This document shows, piece after piece, positions 31,415-38,363 of a DNA stretch of 38,474 bases. The number at the start of each line of letters is the position of its first letter. Position 1 is the first letter of the stretch. Location of the stretch: positions 84,572 through 123,045 of the forward strand of contig JAFLEF010000018.1 in NCBI GenBank assembly GCA_017309115.1, written 5' to 3'. A model generated the notes under the pieces. That model searched no databases, had not been told where the DNA came from, and saw only the letters and a list, made by a program, of their open reading frames with translations. Origin of the DNA: Verrucomicrobiota bacterium. Its GTDB lineage: Bacteria > Verrucomicrobiota > Verrucomicrobiia > Limisphaerales > UBA9464. A program made the translations under genes and the position numbers.

Positions 31415-31426
31415 GGTCCGGTCCAT

Positions 31427-32185
31427 TCACTTCTTCTTGAACAGATCGCCAACTCCCTGGGCGGCCTTCTCCAGGGATTGGAGCGCCTTCTTTCCGTCGG
31501 TACCCAAGGATTGTCCCGTCTTTTGGCGAATCATCTGGACGACCATGGGAGAGACCTCATCGACCACCCGCTTCATCACCAACTTGCCCAACTCCGTGCC
31601 GGTAACGCCCTCGGGCCCCTGACCCAACCCGGCCAGCTTGATCTCCGGCATTTTCGCCGTGGTGGAAAACACACCGACCACCGGCAGATCCATCTGCACG
31701 TTCAGTTTGAGATCCGTCAACGTCAGCTCATCCACCTGCAATTTACGGCTGGATTCTGTAGTCGACGGAGCCTGGGGATCAGTGCCACCCGACGACGAAC
31801 GAAGGTTGGCCATCAACTTCTTCAGGTTGTTGTCGTCCACGCCACCCGTCAGAAACAGCTCCCCGTCGGTCACCGAGATCGTCCGAACCACCAGCTTGTC
31901 CGCCTGGACTGATGCCGGATCGATGGCCAGCACCAGTTCTCCCAGCCGCAGGGCCGGTTGGGGAGGAAAGCCCTCAGGATTTCGTACCTGCAGCTCCCGG
32001 ATGGTTCCGGTTCCCGATCGGAGCGACAGGTTCACGGAGTTCACCGTGACGGGAGACTTCATGGTGTCGGACCCGACCCGTTCGATCGCGGCCTTAACAA
32101 TTCGGTCGAGATTGCTGGCCAGCAAAACCACGGCCAAACCGCCCAGAACGATCAATACGCCCACGGCTATCAGGAGCTTCTTCAC
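31427..32185 (-). CDS. AsmA/DUF748-like membrane-anchored protein
   Basis: A 252-residue protein with an N-terminal transmembrane helix (MKKLLIAVGVLIVLGGLAVV). The periplasmic part matches the short AsmA/DUF748-like group: TVNSVNLSLRSGTGTIRELQ, VRNPEGFPPQPALRLGELVL, and LQVDELTLTDLKLNVQMDLP with alternating strands, as in the AsmA fold. It ends in a helix rich in Lys/Gly (VGDLFKKK). AsmA proteins act in outer-membrane lipid transport or assembly; a protein this short could be a partial bridge. The convergent rhomboid gene ends 12 bases away. Confidence 0.75.
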   Translation of the reverse strand: MKKLLIAVGVLIVLGGLAVVLLASNLDRIVKAAIERVGSDTMKSPVTVNSVNLSLRSGTGTIRELQVRNPEGFPPQPALRLGELVLAIDPASVQADKLVVRTISVTDGELFLTGGVDDNNLKKLMANLRSSSGGTDPQAPSTTESSRKLQVDELTLTDLKLNVQMDLPVVGVFSTTAKMPEIKLAGLGQGPEGVTGTELGKLVMKRVVDEVSPMVVQMIRQKTGQSLGTDGKKALQSLEKAAQGVGDLFKKK

Positions 32186-32292
32186 CTCGGGAGTTCATGC
32201 CGTGTTAGCCGATCTGACAACCCTCGAAATGGAAGATTCCCACCGAGTGAACAGACCCGTTGCCAACGAACGAGAGCAGCCCACCCTTATCG

Positions 32293-33555
32293 ATGATGGT
32301 GGACCGTTTCCCTTCGACTCGACAGGATGCGCTTCAACGGTTGGAGGAATTTGTTTCCGCCAGTCCGCGATATGCGGCCCGGCGCAACTTCGTCCATGAG
32401 GGTCATCCCCACGTGTCCCGACTCTCGCCGGCGATCCGGGATCGGCTCCTGACAGAGCAGGAAGTGGTCGAGCGCGTGCTGGCCGCGCACTCGTTCTCCG
32501 CAGTCGAGAAGTTTGTCCAGGAAGTCCTCTGGCGCTCGTATTGGAAGGGCTGGCTGGAACTGCGGCCGCAGGTTTGGATGAGCTATCGGGAGCGACTGAA
32601 CTGGGTTCGTCAGCAAACCCCGGAACCGGTGCTTCAGCGGGCTCGAGAGGTCGCCGCCGGGCAAAGCGGCGTGGGGATCATGGACCGCTTGGCCCGGGAG
32701 TTGGTCACGACCGGATACCTCCACAACCACGCCCGAATGTGGTGGGCCTCATTCTGGATCCATGTGGAACGGCTCCCATGGGAACTGGGAGCAGACTTCT
32801 TCGAACGTCACCTCCTCGACTTCGATCCCGCCAGCAACACGCTGTCGTGGCGGTGGGTGGCTGGACTCCAAACTCCGGGGAAGACGTATCTGGTGCGGCG
32901 CTCCAATCTGGAGAAGTATGCGGATCCCGCGTGGCTCACCGATGAAGCCGGACTGACCCGTTTTGATGATTCCCGGGTAACGCCCGCAGAGGTGGAAGAG
33001 TTCGCAGACACCCGGCCGCAGGCGCTGCCACTGCTACCGGAGAACCCTCCGAATTCCGCGCGCCGAACGGGAGTCTGGCTGCATGCTGAGGACAGCAGCG
33101 TCGAGGAGTCATCCCTGAAGACGCTGCCGAATCCGGCGCTTCTCGGGTTCAGTCCGGAACCCGACCAGGTCGGCCCCGTTCCCCGAGCCTGGCGGGCCGC
33201 AGCCCAGGCTGATTCGTGGAGTCGAGGTCTGGCGCACTTTGATCCCCAAGTATCCAAAGCCTGTACCGAACCCGGAGAATGGGAAGAGACCCTGGTCAAA
33301 CTGGCGGGGGAACTTGGCGTCGCGCGGTTGGTCGCGTTCGCTCCGGCAGTTGGACCCTTGGCGGATCGAGTTCCTTCGGTGCGGCGACAACTGGAAGCTG
33401 CCGGCGTGGAATTGGTGTTGCTTCGACGGCCCTGGGATTCTCGGCTGTGGCCCTTGGCCCGGCGGGGCTTCTTCGACTTCTGGCAGCGGGTTCAGGTGGA
33501 CCTCCGCCGAGGCAAACCCGAGACGGAACAGGGCCTCCTCCCGGGGTTGGTCTGA
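32293..33555 (+). CDS. Photolyase-like FAD protein, FAD domain N-terminal and alpha/beta domain C-terminal
   Basis: A 420-residue protein from the ATG at 32293 (a second ATG lies at 32296, and the frame is open to a TTG at 32260). Residues about 1-240 match the FAD-binding helical domain of the cryptochrome/photolyase family: VEKFVQEVLWRSYWKGWLEL, TGYLHNHARMWWASFWIHVE, and FDPASNTLSWRWVAGLQTPG. Normally an alpha/beta domain precedes this. Here the N-terminus begins directly at the FAD domain, and an alpha/beta-like region follows instead (TGVWLHAEDSSV, ARLVAFAPAVGPLADRV, LEAAGVELVLLRRPWDSRLW). So the domain order is reversed. Function (DNA repair or light sensing) cannot be told. A similar arrangement exists in some Alphaproteobacteria from memory. 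Confidence 0.82.
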   Translation: MMVDRFPSTRQDALQRLEEFVSASPRYAARRNFVHEGHPHVSRLSPAIRDRLLTEQEVVERVLAAHSFSAVEKFVQEVLWRSYWKGWLELRPQVWMSYRERLNWVRQQTPEPVLQRAREVAAGQSGVGIMDRLARELVTTGYLHNHARMWWASFWIHVERLPWELGADFFERHLLDFDPASNTLSWRWVAGLQTPGKTYLVRRSNLEKYADPAWLTDEAGLTRFDDSRVTPAEVEEFADTRPQALPLLPENPPNSARRTGVWLHAEDSSVEESSLKTLPNPALLGFSPEPDQVGPVPRAWRAAAQADSWSRGLAHFDPQVSKACTEPGEWEETLVKLAGELGVARLVAFAPAVGPLADRVPSVRRQLEAAGVELVLLRRPWDSRLWPLARRGFFDFWQRVQVDLRRGKPETEQGLLPGLV

Positions 33556-33613
33556 GCAAATCGGCGTCAATCTGCGGATAAGCTTCTAGGCGCCTCGAAG
33601 CTGGACGAGACCC

Positions 33614-35074
33614 ATGGGAGAGAGGAGCGTCGTCTCAAATCAGACCTTGGTTACCATGGATTCAATCCACTTACTCAAGACCACGACTAGCCGATGTCCC
33701 GTGTGTCGAAAGGCGGTTTCGGCGGAGGTGGTGCGGGTGGGAGCGGACCCAGGCGAAGTCCATCTGCGGCGGTGGTGTACCGAGCACGGTGAATTCTCTG
33801 CCCGCCTCGCGACCGATGCCCGTTTCTATTGGTTGGCCCAAGGATTCCGCAACGAAGGCTCCGGGTCTTGTTGCGCCGGTTCGGCCTGTGCGGCGAGTAA
33901 CGGCGCGGTGGCGGGAACGCTGGGGCGCAATGCTCAGGTTGTCGCTCCCGGGTCTTTCGAATCGTTGTCCACCTGCCTTGCTTTGATTGAAGTCGTCGAT
34001 TCCTGCAATCTCGCTTGTCCGACCTGCTACGCCGACTCACCGCATCTGACTTCAGAGGTTCGAGCGCCTTCGTTGGAGGATCTGCAGCGTCGCATCGAGG
34101 GGGTGATCGCACGGAAGGGACCCATTGAGATTCTCCAATTGTCCGGAGGCGAACCAACGCTGCATCCGCGCTTCTTTGAACTCCTGGCGTGGACGATGGC
34201 GCACCCAGGCATTCAATACGTGCTCCTCAACACCAACGGCGTTCGGCTGGCCCGCGAACCCGATTTCGCAGCGGAGTTGGGCCGCACTGCGCGGCGCGGG
34301 AAGTTTCAATTGTATCTTCAGTTCGACGGACCCCAGGCCGGGGGTCAGCGCGAACTCCGCGGCGGCGATTTGCGGACGGTCCGAATCCAGACGCTCGATG
34401 CCTGCGTGGCCCACGGCTTGGCAGTCACCCTGGCCATGACCGTGATTCCGGAGAATCTGGATCAGATCGGCGACGCCCTCGCCTTTGGACTCGCCCGACC
34501 TGAAGTCCGCGGGATCAGTTTTCAACCGCGCTTCCAGAATGGCCGGACACCGGTCGCACGGGGCTCTGTGGCGCCAGCCGACCGACTGAATGCGGCGGAC
34601 ATTGTCCTGGCGGCGGTGGCGCAATCGCAAGGCCGGCTGCAGTTCGACGACTTCACTCCGCTGCCTTGCGGCGATCCGAACTGCGCGATCATTGGGTACT
34701 TGCTGCGGATCGGCGGCGAAGTCCGTTCGATCAGCGAGTTCGTGGATTTTCGCGCGGTTCAGGGATTCCTCCAGGACAAGGTTCGCTACACTCCGGCAGA
34801 CTTGGCGCAATGCGGCTGCGAATCGGAACCACTCGGGGCCTTGCTGAAGCAGTTCGAACTCGATGAGCGGCATCCTTTCCGAATCTTTATCAAACCCTTC
34901 ATGGACGATTGGACCTGGGATCAGGATCGGATCGATCGCTGCTGCACCCATGTCATCAGGCCGGATGGGCAACTGGATTCCTTCTGCCGTTACTATGCCG
35001 GGTTTAATTCCGAGTCCGTGGCCCCGCTGAAGCCCAAGAGTTGGGCAGCTCGAATTCCCTTAACCCTCAAATAG
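33614..35074 (+). CDS. Tes-like radical SAM enzyme (tetraether/membrane-lipid synthase family)
   Basis: A 486-residue radical SAM protein. N-terminal zinc-ribbon-like motif C28-x2-C31 with C55-x2-H58, then the SAM cluster C131-x3-C135-x2-C138 (VDSCNLACPTCYADSP), LQLSGGEPTLHPRFFELL and LNTNGVRLA. Later segments match the Tes/MJ0619-type family: LYLQFDGP, FQPRFQNGR, PCGDPNC (C352, C357), CC at 443-444 and FCRYYAGF (C458), suggesting auxiliary clusters. Archaeal Tes joins lipid tails to make tetraethers; bacterial relatives may make membrane-spanning lipids. Role here is inferred. An Lgt-like fragment 280 bases downstream hints at lipid metabolism. A second start at 33656 is possible. Confidence 0.8.
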   Translation: MGERSVVSNQTLVTMDSIHLLKTTTSRCPVCRKAVSAEVVRVGADPGEVHLRRWCTEHGEFSARLATDARFYWLAQGFRNEGSGSCCAGSACAASNGAVAGTLGRNAQVVAPGSFESLSTCLALIEVVDSCNLACPTCYADSPHLTSEVRAPSLEDLQRRIEGVIARKGPIEILQLSGGEPTLHPRFFELLAWTMAHPGIQYVLLNTNGVRLAREPDFAAELGRTARRGKFQLYLQFDGPQAGGQRELRGGDLRTVRIQTLDACVAHGLAVTLAMTVIPENLDQIGDALAFGLARPEVRGISFQPRFQNGRTPVARGSVAPADRLNAADIVLAAVAQSQGRLQFDDFTPLPCGDPNCAIIGYLLRIGGEVRSISEFVDFRAVQGFLQDKVRYTPADLAQCGCESEPLGALLKQFELDERHPFRIFIKPFMDDWTWDQDRIDRCCTHVIRPDGQLDSFCRYYAGFNSESVAPLKPKSWAARIPLTLK

Positions 35075-35085
35075 GGATCGACGGC

Positions 35086-35478
35086 ATGAACCTGGAGAAC
35101 TCCTCAATGCCCTGTCTGGTCTGCGGCGCACCGACCCGAATTTTGGAGGGCAGTCAGGAACGATTATTGGCGTGCACGGTCTGCGAGTGGAGGCAAGAGC
35201 CCATCCCACCGCCCAGGCAACCCGTGACCTCAAGCGCATTCTTGGGCTGGCTGGCCTTGGGTCTCCTGCCTATGGCGACTCCCATTCTACTGGGGAGTCA
35301 GCTGAACAAAACTCCGATGTTTGAGACACTCGTCTTACTGGGATCGGTGGCGTGTTGTTCTGTTTCGGGCTTTGGGTTGGCTTCGTTAACGTCCGCCGGG
35401 GCGTTTACGAAACTAGTCACGGGGCTGATGACGGGATTGGCCTTGGCGTTCGTCTGCCTCCCGCCTGGTATACCCTGA
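35086..35478 (+). CDS. Small zinc-ribbon membrane protein
   Basis: A 130-residue protein starting at ATG 35086. Residues 10-33 are a zinc ribbon (C10-x2-C13, C30-x2-C33), and the rest holds three hydrophobic segments: FLGWLALGLLPMATPILLG, FETLVLLGSVACCSVSGFGL and KLVTGLMTGLALAFVCLPPG. I do not recognise a family, though zinc-ribbon plus membrane proteins are frequent in these phyla. It begins 11 bases after the radical SAM gene and is probably co-transcribed. The Lgt-like fragment overlaps its end in another frame. Confidence 0.65.
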   Translation: MNLENSSMPCLVCGAPTRILEGSQERLLACTVCEWRQEPIPPPRQPVTSSAFLGWLALGLLPMATPILLGSQLNKTPMFETLVLLGSVACCSVSGFGLASLTSAGAFTKLVTGLMTGLALAFVCLPPGIP

Positions 35479-35765
35479 CGGATCGAACGGGAGTTTCCCG
35501 GTGGCCGGCCGTTCCGTTGGAGTTTGGTTTCAATCTGGTGGCGTTCGTCGTGCTGACGTTCTTGTGGCGGCAGCGGAAGTTCCCGGGACAACTGTTCCAC
35601 CTGTACCTAATGGCCTACGGAGCGTTTCGGTTTTGCCACGAATTCCTGAGGGACACTCCCCGGTTGGCGGGTGGCCTCAGCGGCTACCACTGGGCGGCCC
35701 TGGCGGTGTTCGGGTTGGGGGCACTGCGATACCGCCAGCGCGCACGCGACCCCCAGGTCCGCTGA
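35352..35765 (+). pseudogene. Lgt-like (prolipoprotein diacylglyceryl transferase) C-terminal fragment
   Basis: The open frame (GTG at 35352; no in-frame stop back to 35325) encodes, from about 35430 on, the C-terminal part of an Lgt-like membrane protein: VPLEFGFNLVAFVVLTFLW, GQLFHLYLMAYGAFRFCHEF with a conserved-looking F-R-F and E-F-R, and GYHWAALAVFGLGALRY. The N-terminal helices and the Arg/Asn/Gly catalytic segment of full Lgt (about 270-300 residues) are missing, and the upstream bases are better explained by the zinc-ribbon gene in the other frame. So it looks like a truncated remnant. Alternatively it is a specialised short Lgt-like protein. Lgt attaches diacylglyceryl to lipoprotein cysteines. 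Confidence 0.5.
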
Positions 35766-35807
35766 GTTGGATATCCCAGCGCCTGGGTCTGCGCAGGGGC
35801 GGTTCGC

Positions 35808-35873
35808 CCGGGACGCCGAGTGAATCCGGGGCGGGCCCCGCCCAAACCATTCTTTGGTGCGCGGTTTCCTCAT
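35808..35873 (-). pseudogene. Relic of a RAYT transposase N-terminus
   Basis: The minus-strand frame from ATG 35873 encodes about 22 residues (MRKPRTKEWFGRG...HSASR) that align without gaps to the start of the RAYT-like gene at 38364: 9 of 22 are identical, including the H-x2-S-R motif. The downstream sequence no longer resembles a transposase and runs into antisense of the Lgt fragment. Its leader (35888-35928) is 37/41 identical to the intact gene's leader. Confidence 0.65.
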
Positions 35874-35887
35874 GCCCCAGATTTCAG

Positions 35888-35928
35888 CACATCCCCAAAA
35901 CCTCCCACCATCGCCTCATTTAACGAGC
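35888..35928 (-). promoter_or_regulatory. RAYT leader copy, relic locus
   Basis: 41 bases, read on the minus strand, match the 41 bases at 38310-38350 at 37 positions. The spacing to the ATG is 14 bases here and 13 in the other copy; both end GGGGCATG. I infer a conserved expression or recognition region of the RAYT. Confidence 0.75.
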
Positions 35929-35974
35929 GGCCGTTCTACCACGGCTGGCGAGTTCAACAGAGCGCCAACAGAGC

Positions 35975-36144
35975 GCCAGGTAATCTATCCGACGGTTCGG
36001 AGTACCGCCTTCAGGCGGCGGAGCGCCCGGCGAGCACCAAACCCGACCAGGATACCTCTGACTTCCAGATGGCGTTCCTTCCCCGCCTCCGTTCCTGAAA
36101 ACTGCGTGAATCTGCGGTTCAACCATCCCCGCAGATTACCTGGC
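35975..36144. repeat. 170-base inverted-terminus element, copy 1
   Basis: Begins GCCAGGTAATCT and ends AGATTACCTGGC, perfect 12-base terminal inverted repeats. The interior contains a hairpin CCGCCTTCAGGCGG. The right end is followed by ACTCCATAGGG and 13 more bases also present after copy 2, so the homology continues to about 36168. No coding capacity. Confidence 0.88.
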
Positions 36145-36259
36145 ACTCCATAGGGCGTGGCGGAAGGCGAGGTAATCTATCCGGCAGTGCCGGGATTGTT
36201 TTTCACATGCGACGTCCAACCTGATTCGCCCTACCGTGTCCCGGCAGGAGTTCGAATTC

Positions 36260-36769
36260 ATGCTGCGTTCGATTAAGAAGCTTTCGCTGATGGGTGCGAT
36301 TCTCGCAGCGTGCTTGGCGGGAATCGGTGCCGGAGTCGGCGGGTTCTGGTTGCTCGATCGAAAGCGATCAGAAGCCCACGGCAATAGTCACGGGAGTGTG
36401 CGGACGCGAATGGACATCCAAAGTATCGCTCTTGCCGTTCAGATTTATGTCACCGAAACGGGCCGTTTGCCTGACGCGGTTTCACCGGACGTAGTCGCAG
36501 CTGTCGATACCAAGCGCCTCTACGCTAACCTCTTTTCAGATCATGCTGCGAAGCTCGAGCTTGGTCCACCGAAGCGGCATTGGCACGAATCCGAGGACCT
36601 GGTCGATCGCTGGGGTAACGCCTTGAATATTGTTGTGGGGACGAACGGCGAGGCAAACGTCGGAATCCGGATCTGGAGTAACGGGCCTAACGAAAGAAAC
36701 GAAACCGGGGCGGGCGATGACATTTCCGGTCATGATCTCCAAGTTGAATTTCAACTGAGGGCTAGGTAA
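36260..36769 (+). CDS. GspG-like protein without a prepilin cleavage site
   Basis: A 169-residue protein. I choose the ATG at 36260 because AGGAG lies 11 bases upstream at 36244-36248; the frame is open from a GTG at 36236. An N-terminal hydrophobic helix (LMGAILAACLAGIGAGVGGF) is followed by RTRMDIQSIALAVQIYVTET, then GRLPDAVSPDVV, DRWGNALNIVVGTNGEA and IWSNGPNERNETGAGDDISG. This is the C-terminal pattern of GspG pseudopilins (WGN, S-x-GPN, DDI), but the GFTLIE leader is absent, so it is probably a fixed membrane protein, not a pilin. Its stop codon is within the left end of repeat copy 2. Confidence 0.75.
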   Translation: MLRSIKKLSLMGAILAACLAGIGAGVGGFWLLDRKRSEAHGNSHGSVRTRMDIQSIALAVQIYVTETGRLPDAVSPDVVAAVDTKRLYANLFSDHAAKLELGPPKRHWHESEDLVDRWGNALNIVVGTNGEANVGIRIWSNGPNERNETGAGDDISGHDLQVEFQLRAR

Positions 36770-36930
36770 TCTGCCCGACAGTTCGGAGTACCGCCTTTAG
36801 GCGGCGGAGCGCCCGGCGAGCACCAAACCCGACCAGGATACCTCTGACTACCAGATGACGTTCCTTCCCCGCCTCCGTTCCTGAAAACTGCGTGAATCTG
36901 CGGTTCAACCATCCCCGCAGATTACCTGGC
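36761..36930. repeat. 170-base inverted-terminus element, copy 2
   Basis: Begins GCTAGGTAATCT (one change from copy 1) and ends AGATTACCTGGC. The length is identical to copy 1 and only a handful of bases differ by eye, including TTCA to TTTA in a hairpin loop, leaving the stem intact. The right extension ACTCCATAGGGCGTGGCGG is also shared. The left end supplies the TAA stop of the GspG-like gene. Confidence 0.88.
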
Positions 36931-36969
36931 ACTCCATAGGGCGTGGCGGAAGGCCAGGAAACCTGTTCT

Positions 36970-37998
36970 TCAGGCACGAACCCTTCGGCGAGACGCGAAG
37001 GTCGCCAAGGCGAGGATCCAGCCAACACGGTTGGCCGGCTCGGGAACGGGCGCAAAGGCTAGACCGCCGGGCCCAAACTTCGAGTCGAGGTCCGTCCCAG
37101 TCGTCCGAAAATACTGCGCTCCGTCGATCGTGAATTCACCCAGGTAAGCCCCGGTCTCACCATCAATGCGAACCACCGTGTTGGTGATGGCAGCGATTGC
37201 GTAAAGATCTCCGTCACGCCCAAACTCGATGTCTTGGAGGGAGAGCGAAGTGGTGGCAAACAGATCCGAAAAGCTTCCATCCGTCGCGAATCGAAGCACG
37301 TTGCCGGAATTGTAGTCGGAGACGTAGAGCCGGCCCCAGCGATCAAAGGCGAGTCCCTCAGGACGACTCAGACCGTATTGCCCAATCGAGACCACTTTGC
37401 GGACAAAGGCCCCGGAATCCTTATCAAACTCCAACACCCCCTGGGAGGCGTCGGCCACAAAGAGGTTTCCCTTCCTTTGGAATTCCAAATCCCTCCCGAC
37501 TAACAGGCCTCCGGCGCCTGCCGCGATAAAGGGTCCGTTTCCCACCACTTCCCCGGTTTCGGGATCGATTCGGAACACCTGACCCTTCCCTACTTGTAAA
37601 TTGGCCCACTGCCAGCTCAGCAGAAACAAATCCCCGTCCGGACCAATCGTGAGGCCGGTTGGGATTGGAAAGAGAGGGGGGATCGAAAATTCGATGAAGC
37701 GATTGCCAGCGACTCTACCCAAGTAGTCGCCAGTGACGGCGTCGATTCGATGAATCACACCGTACCCGACGGTGTTTTCGACCGCGTAAACGAAGTTTTT
37801 GCCCCCATAGGTCACTCCCAGCAGTCCTTCACCGGGAACCTTTGTTTCACCCAGATACTCGCCCGTGGTTTCGTCGAACCTCAAGACTTTGGCCCACGTT
37901 TCAAAATACCGTTCCGTGACGAAGAGGTCTGCCTGAAGCGTGAAGACTCCGGTAAGGGCGGTAGCCAATAGCAAGGGGGACAGTTTCTTGGTGCTCAC
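36970..37998 (-). CDS. Secreted NHL/SMP-30-like propeller with a PEP-CTERM signal
   Basis: A 342-residue exported protein: signal peptide MSTKKLSPLLLATALTGVFT, then repeats of a beta-propeller (VLRFDETTGEYLGETKVPG, GLTIGPDGDLFLLSW, GLAFDRWGRLYVSDYNSGNV, IEFGRDGDLYAIAAI). The C-terminus VPEPANRVGWILALATFASR and then RRRVRA fits a short PEP-CTERM sorting signal: the PEP motif, a hydrophobic stretch and a basic cluster. Such signals direct proteins to exosortase processing, so this protein would be anchored or exported to the surface. An exosortase is not in the window. Its stop lies 40 bases from repeat copy 2. Confidence 0.85.
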   Translation of the reverse strand: MSTKKLSPLLLATALTGVFTLQADLFVTERYFETWAKVLRFDETTGEYLGETKVPGEGLLGVTYGGKNFVYAVENTVGYGVIHRIDAVTGDYLGRVAGNRFIEFSIPPLFPIPTGLTIGPDGDLFLLSWQWANLQVGKGQVFRIDPETGEVVGNGPFIAAGAGGLLVGRDLEFQRKGNLFVADASQGVLEFDKDSGAFVRKVVSIGQYGLSRPEGLAFDRWGRLYVSDYNSGNVLRFATDGSFSDLFATTSLSLQDIEFGRDGDLYAIAAITNTVVRIDGETGAYLGEFTIDGAQYFRTTGTDLDSKFGPGGLAFAPVPEPANRVGWILALATFASRRRVRA

Positions 37999-38128
37999 AA
38001 AGGCAGGCTAAGTCTGGTGGGCATCGGCGCTACACGTGTCTTGGCCCTTCCTCCCTGCGGGTTGCACCGGTTATCCCGACGTAGTGGCACAGAAAAACTC
38101 CTCGATACCGTTTGCCGGGCCGATACCC

Positions 38129-38160
38129 ATAGAGTGCCAGGTAATTACCTGGCTCTTTAT
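38129..38160. repeat. Palindromic REP pair, no spacer
   Basis: The centre GCCAGGTAATTACCTGGC (38136-38153) is a perfect 18-base palindrome. The symmetry extends to 16-base arms (38129-38160) with one T/T and one G/T mismatch. The left arm reads, on the minus strand, ATTACCTGGCACTCTATGGG, matching the tail ACTCCATAGGG of the 170-base element. Confidence 0.85.
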
Positions 38161-38190
38161 TGAGGCGCCGCGAGCGATAATGCCTTCGAC

Positions 38191-38202
38191 AGATTACCTG
38201 GC
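38191..38202 (+). repeat. REP unit AGATTACCTGGC
   Basis: AGATTACCTGGC followed by GGACAATGGGG, in the same layout (core, 5 bases, ATRGGG) as the element ends at 36133 and 36919. Confidence 0.75.
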
Positions 38203-38238
38203 GGACAATGGGGACGAGGCCTGGGCCGCTGGGGCGAC

Positions 38239-38248
38239 AGATTACCTG
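38239..38248 (+). repeat. REP unit AGATTACCTG, RAYT-proximal
   Basis: AGATTACCTG followed by TGGCTCTATGGC, 61 bases before the RAYT leader. The relic locus has the same order: on the minus strand, AGATTACCTGGCGCTCTGTTGG is followed by the leader copy. Confidence 0.75.
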
Positions 38249-38309
38249 TGGCTCTATGGCATGGCCGCTGGCGCCGAGGCTGGATCCCAAGCTCCGAATG
38301 GCTGGGCTG

Positions 38310-38350
38310 GCTCGTTAAATGTGGCGATGGTGGGAGGGGTTGGGGAAGTG
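38310..38350 (+). promoter_or_regulatory. RAYT leader, intact locus
   Basis: 41-base sequence directly before the RAYT-like gene, 37/41 identical to the inverted copy at 35888-35928. The 13 bases after it lead to the ATG at 38364. Confidence 0.75.
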
Positions 38351-38363
38351 GTGGGATAGGGGC

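Larger units (their letters stand above)
35766..36259. other. Intergenic region: RAYT relic, leader copy and REP element
   Basis: No intact gene. From left to right: about 40 bases without clear content, the minus-strand RAYT relic (35808-35873), its 41-base leader (35888-35928), a tandem duplication of CAGAGCGCCA, the 170-base repeat copy (35975-36144) with its 24-base extension, and an extra GAGGTAATCTATCCGGCAG half-site at 36170. A Shine-Dalgarno AGGAG for the next gene lies at 36244-36248. Confidence 0.7.
37999..38363. other. RAYT upstream region with REP units and leader
   Basis: 365 bases without a credible gene. It holds three palindromic or single REP units (38129-38160, 38191-38202, 38239-38248), then the 41-base leader (38310-38350) and GGGGC before the RAYT start codon. 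A short reading frame crossing the units has no recognisable similarity. Confidence 0.7.

Noticed and set aside
35975-36930. CRISPR-like arrangement, because of repeated AGGTAATCT / AGATTACCTG strings.
   Set aside because: Spacings are irregular, the interiors are themselves repeated, and there are no cas genes; REP/REPIN-type elements fit better.
38036-38359. A 107-residue reading frame on the plus strand ahead of the RAYT gene.
   Set aside because: It runs straight through the palindromic units and the leader, and its residues (repeats of DYLA/DYLW) come from the AGATTACCTG repeats; no domain is visible.
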